Positions 6,859 through 9,769 of a stretch of 9,769 nucleotides of DNA are shown here, in pieces. Position 1 is the first letter of the stretch; each line of letters starts with the position of its first letter. Origin of the DNA: Pseudomonadota bacterium (GTDB taxonomy: Bacteria > Pseudomonadota > Gammaproteobacteria > Xanthomonadales > Xanthomonadaceae); assembly GCA_023457475.1 (NCBI GenBank), contig JAEWLO010000536.1, positions 1 to 9,769 of the forward strand. Direction: 5' to 3'. A program made the translations under genes and the position numbers. The notes below the pieces were generated by a model. That model saw only the letters and a list, made by a program, of their open reading frames with translations. It had not been told where the DNA came from and did no database searches.

Positions 6859-7524
6859 ATGAAGAACGCAGTCGTGCTTCTCTCCGGCGGCATGGATTCC
6901 GCCGCCGTTATCGCCCTTGCCCGTGAACAGGGCTTCGCCGTGCACGCCCTGAGCGTGCGTTATGGCCAGCGCCACACCTCCGAGCTGGATGCGGCCGCCG
7001 CCGTGGCCCAGGCACTGGGCGTGGTGGCGCACAAGACCGTCAACGTCGACCTGCGCAGCATCGGCGGCTCGGCGCTTACCGACGACATCGACGTGCCGGA
7101 AGCGGGCGGTGAGGGCATTCCAGTGACCTACGTGCCGGCGCGCAACACCATCATGCTCTCGGTCGCACTGGGCTGGGCGGAAGTGCTGGGTGCCAATGAC
7201 ATCTTCTGCGGCGTCAACGCGGTGGACTATTCCGGCTACCCGGACTGTCGGCCGGAATTCATCCAGGCCTTCGAAGCCCTGGCCAACCTGGCGACCAAGG
7301 CCGGCGTGGAAGGGGCGGGCATCAAGGTGCACGCGCCGCTGCAGTTCCTGAGCAAGGCCGACATCGTGCGTGAAGGCGTGCGCCTGGGCGTGGATTTCGG
7401 GCTGACCGTGTCCTGCTACAACGCGGACGCCCAGGGCCGTGCCTGCGGCCACTGCGACGCCTGCCGCCTGCGCGCCCAGGGGTTCGCCGACGCCGGCGTG
7501 GCAGATCCGACCCGCTACGCCTGA
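6859..7524 (+). CDS. queC: 7-cyano-7-deazaguanine (preQ0) synthase QueC
   Basis: QueC uses ATP and ammonia to turn 7-carboxy-7-deazaguanine, the QueE product, into preQ0. The 221 residues match the family length. The PP-loop for ATP is SGGMDS (9-14), and further family blocks are SVRYGQRH (32-39), YVPARNT (91-97) and GVNAVDYSGYPDCRPEF (118-134). The zinc site is Cys186, Cys196, Cys199 and Cys202, within SCYNADAQGRACGHCDACR. All expected residues are present. The ATG at 6859 is the first in frame and begins directly with the PP-loop strand; the Shine-Dalgarno is weak (GGAT at 6847-6850). It lies 73 nt after queE on the same strand and is probably co-transcribed. No queD or queF is in the window, so the pathway must be completed elsewhere. 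Confidence 0.97.
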   Translation: MKNAVVLLSGGMDSAAVIALAREQGFAVHALSVRYGQRHTSELDAAAAVAQALGVVAHKTVNVDLRSIGGSALTDDIDVPEAGGEGIPVTYVPARNTIMLSVALGWAEVLGANDIFCGVNAVDYSGYPDCRPEFIQAFEALANLATKAGVEGAGIKVHAPLQFLSKADIVREGVRLGVDFGLTVSCYNADAQGRACGHCDACRLRAQGFADAGVADPTRYA

Positions 7525-7556
7525 ATCAGCAGGTGTGCCTGAGCGCCAAGATGGGT

Positions 7557-7562
7557 TAGAAT
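7557..7562 (+). promoter_or_regulatory. Likely -10 box of the tRNA-Lys promoter
   Basis: TAGAAT at 7557-7562 differs from the consensus at one base and lies 34 nt before the tRNA. It is followed by a GC-rich discriminator (GCGCACCCCC), typical of stable-RNA promoters under stringent control. The -35 region around 7534-7539 is poor. The predicted start is near 7569. Confidence 0.5.
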
Positions 7563-7567
7563 GCGCA

Positions 7568-7588
7568 CCCCCGGCGCAATGCCGGGGG
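7568..7588 (+). other. GC hairpin at the presumed 5' end of the tRNA-Lys precursor
   Basis: CCCCCGGC (7568-7575) and GCCGGGGG (7581-7588) pair perfectly over 8 bp with loop GCAAT. Only two T residues follow, so it is not a typical Rho-independent terminator for queC. If transcription starts near 7569 the stem forms the 5' leader of the pre-tRNA, 8 nt before the mature end cut by RNase P. It could instead stop queC read-through inefficiently. Confidence 0.55.
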
Positions 7589-7596
7589 TTGCTAAC

Positions 7597-7672
7597 GGGC
7601 CGTTAGCTCAGTCGGTAGAGCAGAAGACTTTTAATCTTTTGGTCGAAGGTTCGAATCCTTCACGGCCCACCA
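7597..7672 (+). tRNA. tRNA-Lys (anticodon TTT)
   Basis: A complete 76-nt cloverleaf. Acceptor GGGCCGT (7597-7603) pairs with ACGGCCC (7662-7668). The D arm is GCTC...GAGC. The anticodon stem GAAGA/TCTTT closes the loop CTTTTAA with anticodon TTT. The T arm is GAAGG-TTCGAAT-CCTTC. Discriminator A is at 7669 and CCA is encoded at 7670-7672. It reads AAA/AAG codons. It is not a queuosine substrate (those have GUN anticodons), so its place beside queE-queC is not functional evidence. tRNA 3' ends are common integration sites, and the DNA that follows has lower GC. Confidence 0.98.
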
Positions 7673-7705
7673 GCTGCAACCACCCGCGCGCGAACCCTCT
7701 CCACG

Positions 7706-8554
7706 TCATACGGCTCGCGCGGTGAGCGGGAGATCGCGCAGGTCCTGGTGGATGATGCCCCACTCCGGATGGTTCGTTTCGTGCCGGGTGATATCTGTGA
7801 ATCCGGCGTCCTCCAGCCAACGTACAAGATCGCGATACGCGTAGTACCGCAGTTCCAGCGTGGACCCATCCCCGCCGTGGAATCTGAGATCGGTGAAGCG
7901 CTGCTCGAGGCCTTCCCGGGTCGTGTTGATCAGAACGCGATTCGTGCCTTGCCCCTCGATCCGATAGTCGTGCAGCTCGGGGAAATGCTCGATGGTTTCG
8001 TCCTGGAATCCGTAAGGTACGGTCAGCGCAAGCAGTCCGCCCGGCTTCAGGAGCGAGCGGATGTTCTTCAGGGTGGTGGGGCAAGGGCCACTCACGTGTT
8101 CGAGGACGTCCGAGCTGATCGCAAAATCGAACTGGCCCAGGTACTCCCGGCCAGGGGCCCGAATGTCCAGGAAGGGCCGTTGGTGGAAATAGGTGTTCGT
8201 GTAGTCGAACTTGCGCTCCAGTGCTATCGCGTATGAGGTGGTATCGCTCATCCCGATGCCCTTGATGCCTTCATGCCTCGGGATGCGTTCCAACACGCGA
8301 ATCTGCTGTGAGCCGTCCAGTTCCGGTTGCAGTGCGGCCATCAGCGAGCGCGAGCGCAGCGACGACTGGCAGACGTCGCAGCTGACGACCTCCCGGGCGG
8401 AAAAAAGCGCAGGGGCCGCCTGAAGACGAAAGCCGCAGATGTTGCACGCAGGTGCATCAGCGGTGGGGGGCTGGACCGGAATCACGTGGGAGCGAAGCGC
8501 AGACAGTGCCTTCAGCGCAAAACGACGTCTGGGTTGAAATGTGAAACGCACCAT
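7706..8554 (-). CDS. Class I SAM-dependent methyltransferase with N-terminal Cys4 zinc-knuckle
   Basis: A 282-residue protein, probably cytoplasmic. A basic N-terminus (about 1-24) precedes four cysteines in two pairs, CNIC (37-40) and CDVC (59-62), the latter followed by QSSLRSRSL, which resembles the CxxCxSxxRxR knuckle seen in front of many methyltransferase domains. The Rossmann-type domain follows, with FDFAISSDVLEHVSGP (142-157, motif II/III with an acidic residue before the LEHV helix) and LLKPGGLLALTVPYG (168-182). The glycine-rich motif I is degenerate: the region at 85-102 reads IRVLERIPRHEGIKGIGM. A C-terminal region (about 215-282) has RYYAYRDLVRWLEDAGF, typical of Methyltransf_11-like enzymes. 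The substrate is unknown; relatives often modify glycans or lipids. GC is lower than in the neighbours (34/60 in two sampled lines). It runs towards tRNA-Lys and is divergent from the epimerase-like gene. Confidence 0.85.
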   Translation of the reverse strand: MVRFTFQPRRRFALKALSALRSHVIPVQPPTADAPACNICGFRLQAAPALFSAREVVSCDVCQSSLRSRSLMAALQPELDGSQQIRVLERIPRHEGIKGIGMSDTTSYAIALERKFDYTNTYFHQRPFLDIRAPGREYLGQFDFAISSDVLEHVSGPCPTTLKNIRSLLKPGGLLALTVPYGFQDETIEHFPELHDYRIEGQGTNRVLINTTREGLEQRFTDLRFHGGDGSTLELRYYAYRDLVRWLEDAGFTDITRHETNHPEWGIIHQDLRDLPLTARAV

Positions 8555-8555
8555 G

Positions 8556-8619
8556 CAATGGATTCCGTTCGGGAGCGGTGGTTGTGTTGAAGCCTTTATG
8601 TTGTCAATGGATATGTTCG
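8556..8619. repeat. Imperfect direct repeat upstream of the methyltransferase
   Basis: CAATGGAT-TCC-GTTCG (8556-8571) recurs as CAATGGAT-AT-GTTCG (8605-8619), 48-49 nt apart. The second copy overlaps a perfect TTGACA on the minus strand (8607 to 8602), which lacks a good -10 partner at 16-18 nt. The copies bracket an AT-rich patch (20 G/C in 8581-8630). They could be regulator half-sites for the minus-strand methyltransferase gene. Confidence 0.35.
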
Positions 8620-8742
8620 CTGTCCAATGTGGGCGACGCCGCCCGACGGCGCGCCGGCACCCGCCCGTCGCGTAAAGCGTGACGGTCTTGGCAGCTTCGA
8701 ACCATGCCCGGCGCTGGTGCGCGCCAGGTGTGTTCGTCTGGC

Positions 8743-8772
8743 TACAATCGCTTTATCCCGGTAGCTCCCGGG
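8743..8772 (+). promoter_or_regulatory. Possible promoter -10 and leader hairpin of the epimerase-like gene
   Basis: TACAAT at 8743-8748 is a good -10 box, with no clear -35. The short leader holds CCCGG (8757-8761) and CCGGG (8768-8772), which can pair around a 6-nt loop, ending 7 nt before the ATG at 8780, where a Shine-Dalgarno would be expected. No good ribosome-binding sequence is visible there. Confidence 0.35.
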
Positions 8773-8779
8773 CGCTGAC

Positions 8780-9682
8780 ATGTGCGGCACAGTGAAGATT
8801 CTCCTTACAGGAAGTTCCGGTCGGGTAGGGCGTGCCATCTTTGGTGCCCTTGCCGCGCGCCACGAAGTGGTCGGGATCGACCGCAGCCCGTTCGCGACCA
8901 CACGCCACGTGGCCGATTTCACCGACACCCGGGTGCTCGGGGCAGCCCTGCAGGGGGTCGATGCGGTGATCCATGCCGCGGCGCTGCACGCCCCGCACGT
9001 GGGTCTGTTCAGCGATGCGGAGTTCCAGCGCATCAACGTGGAGGGCACGCGTACTGTAATGCGGATGGCCCGCGAGGCCGGTGTCCGTCGGCTGGTGTTC
9101 ACCAGCACCACCGCGTTGTACGGTCACGCCATCGCACCGGGGCAGTGCACCTGGGTGGACGAGCAGACGGTGCCGCAGCCGCGCACGATCTACCATCGAT
9201 CGAAGCTGGCGGCCGAACACTGGCTTGAGGAAGCGGCCACGGAGGATCTGCAGGTCCGGGTGATCCGCATGTCCCGCTGTTTTCCAGAGCCGCCCGAACG
9301 CATGGTTCTGTACCGGTTGCACCGTGGCATCGATGTGCGCGACGTGGCCGATGCGCATGTGGCGGCACTGGGCAACGACGGAGCGCCGTTCCAGCGTTAT
9401 GTGGTCAGCGGTTGGACGCCGTTCGAGCGTGAGGACTGCGAGGCGCTGGCGAGCCGGCCACGCGACGTGCTGGCACAGCGCTGCCCGCGTTGGCTGGAAG
9501 AGTACGACCGCCGCGGCTGGGTGCTGCCGGTGATTGATCGGATCCATGACGCGCGTGCCGCCGGCACCGGGCTGGGATGGCGCAGCCAACGGGGCCCGGA
9601 GGCGGTGCTGGAGCAGCTGGCGGAAGGAAGCATTGAAGTTCTGCCCGACACCGCCCGTGTCGCCGATTGCACCATTGAATGA
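8780..9682 (+). CDS. NAD-dependent epimerase/dehydratase-like protein (extended SDR fold)
   Basis: A 300-residue Rossmann-fold protein of the nucleotide-sugar epimerase/dehydratase type. The N-terminal dinucleotide motif is TGSSGRVG (10-17). Asp34 at the end of the second strand points to NAD(H) rather than NADP(H). HAAALHAP (65-72) and INVEGTRTVM (85-94) are typical of extended SDRs. The catalytic set is Ser109/Thr110 (FTSTTALYG) with Tyr138 and Lys142 in YHRSK. RDVADAH (187-193) and the C-terminal DARAAGTGLGW (257-267) match the usual substrate-domain positions. The substrate cannot be deduced. A GTG at 8792 (giving a protein that starts at KILLTGSSG) is an equally natural start; neither start has a clear Shine-Dalgarno. 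GC is high (44/60 sampled), unlike the methyltransferase. The stop overlaps the GAGG ribosome-binding site of the next gene, so the two are probably co-transcribed. Confidence 0.88.
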   Translation: MCGTVKILLTGSSGRVGRAIFGALAARHEVVGIDRSPFATTRHVADFTDTRVLGAALQGVDAVIHAAALHAPHVGLFSDAEFQRINVEGTRTVMRMAREAGVRRLVFTSTTALYGHAIAPGQCTWVDEQTVPQPRTIYHRSKLAAEHWLEEAATEDLQVRVIRMSRCFPEPPERMVLYRLHRGIDVRDVADAHVAALGNDGAPFQRYVVSGWTPFEREDCEALASRPRDVLAQRCPRWLEEYDRRGWVLPVIDRIHDARAAGTGLGWRSQRGPEAVLEQLAEGSIEVLPDTARVADCTIE

Positions 9683-9690
9683 GGATGTCC

Positions 9691-9769
9691 ATGCGTCGTC
9701 TGTCGTCCTGTCTGCTGCTTGCCGCCAGCCTGCTGGTGGCTCCCCCCGTGCCGGCCGCCTCGCCTGCAG
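9691..9769 (+). CDS. Start of an exported protein (3' truncated by window edge)
   Basis: Twenty-six codons are visible from the ATG at 9691: a basic start (MRRLSS), a hydrophobic core (CLLLAASLLVA) and a Pro/Ala-rich end (PPVPAASPA), which together make a Sec-type signal peptide with probable cleavage near PAA or SPA. GAGG (9681-9684) is spaced 6 nt from this ATG, so it is preferred to the in-frame ATG at 9685, which touches the site. Cys7 is inside the hydrophobic core and lacks a good lipobox context, so a lipoprotein is less likely. The start is 8 nt after the epimerase-like stop, suggesting one operon. The mature protein is outside the window and its function cannot be named. Confidence 0.7.
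   Translation, partial: MRRLSSCLLLAASLLVAPPVPAASPA

Noticed and set aside
6087..7672. Functional link between queE-queC and the adjacent tRNA-Lys
   Set aside because: Queuosine is placed in tRNAs with GUN anticodons (Tyr, His, Asn, Asp); tRNA-Lys(TTT) is not a substrate, so adjacency is probably accidental.
7608..8084. Minus-strand open frame ending in GREGFEPSTKRLKVF
   Set aside because: The GFEPST tail is the well-known artefact of translating the antisense of a tRNA gene; the frame overlaps tRNA-Lys and the methyltransferase.
7748..8236. 162-codon plus-strand open frame opposite the methyltransferase
   Set aside because: The minus-strand frame has clear methyltransferase motifs over its whole length; this one has none.
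7597..9769. Integrated element with attachment sites flanking at tRNA-Lys
   Set aside because: No second copy of the tRNA 3' end, no integrase and no mobility gene are present up to the window end; only the GC shift remains.

Overview
The window looks like chromosomal DNA of a Gammaproteobacterium of the Xanthomonadaceae, most probably Stenotrophomonas. The reasons are the high GC content (hand-counted 60-base lines give 42/60 and 44/60 in core genes), the gene order ruvB-ybgC-tolQ-tolR-tolA-tolB-pal-cpoB-queE-queC-tRNA-Lys, the Xanthomonadaceae-like protein sequences, and a 23-nt hairpin carrying a 5' GTAG that fits the SMAG (GTAG) REP family abundant in Stenotrophomonas maltophilia. The genus call is inference; the layout is read directly.

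Layout. Positions 1-382 hold the 3' end of ruvB (Holliday-junction helicase motor). It overlaps ybgC by 11 nt. A tight plus-strand Tol-Pal cluster follows to 5986: ybgC (acyl-CoA thioesterase), tolQ and tolR (inner-membrane proton-driven motor), tolA (periplasm-spanning linker), tolB (periplasmic beta-propeller), pal (outer-membrane lipoprotein binding peptidoglycan) and cpoB (periplasmic coiled-coil/TPR protein). Together they energise outer-membrane constriction at division and coordinate peptidoglycan synthesis. The only sizeable gap in the cluster is the 160 nt before tolB, which holds a hairpin and a possible internal promoter.

Positions 6087-7524 carry two queuosine-pathway genes: queE (radical-SAM CDG synthase) and queC (preQ0 synthase), which act consecutively towards 7-deazaguanine tRNA modification. 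queE has its own likely -10 box, and the GTAG hairpin lies in its presumed 5' leader. A tRNA-Lys(TTT) with encoded CCA follows at 7597-7672.

Beyond the tRNA the character changes. A minus-strand methyltransferase with an N-terminal Cys4 knuckle (7706-8554) has visibly lower GC (34/60 in two sampled lines), with an AT-rich patch upstream of it, which suggests acquired DNA next to the tRNA 3' end. A divergent plus-strand NAD-dependent epimerase/dehydratase-like gene (8780-9682) returns to high GC, and the window ends in the signal peptide of a further exported protein.

Most of the window is conserved core biology. I do not see a convincing new multi-gene system. The points most worth checking are the GTAG hairpins (one in the queE leader, one embedded in the cpoB signal-peptide codons), the tolA-tolB gap, and the low-GC methyltransferase beside tRNA-Lys.
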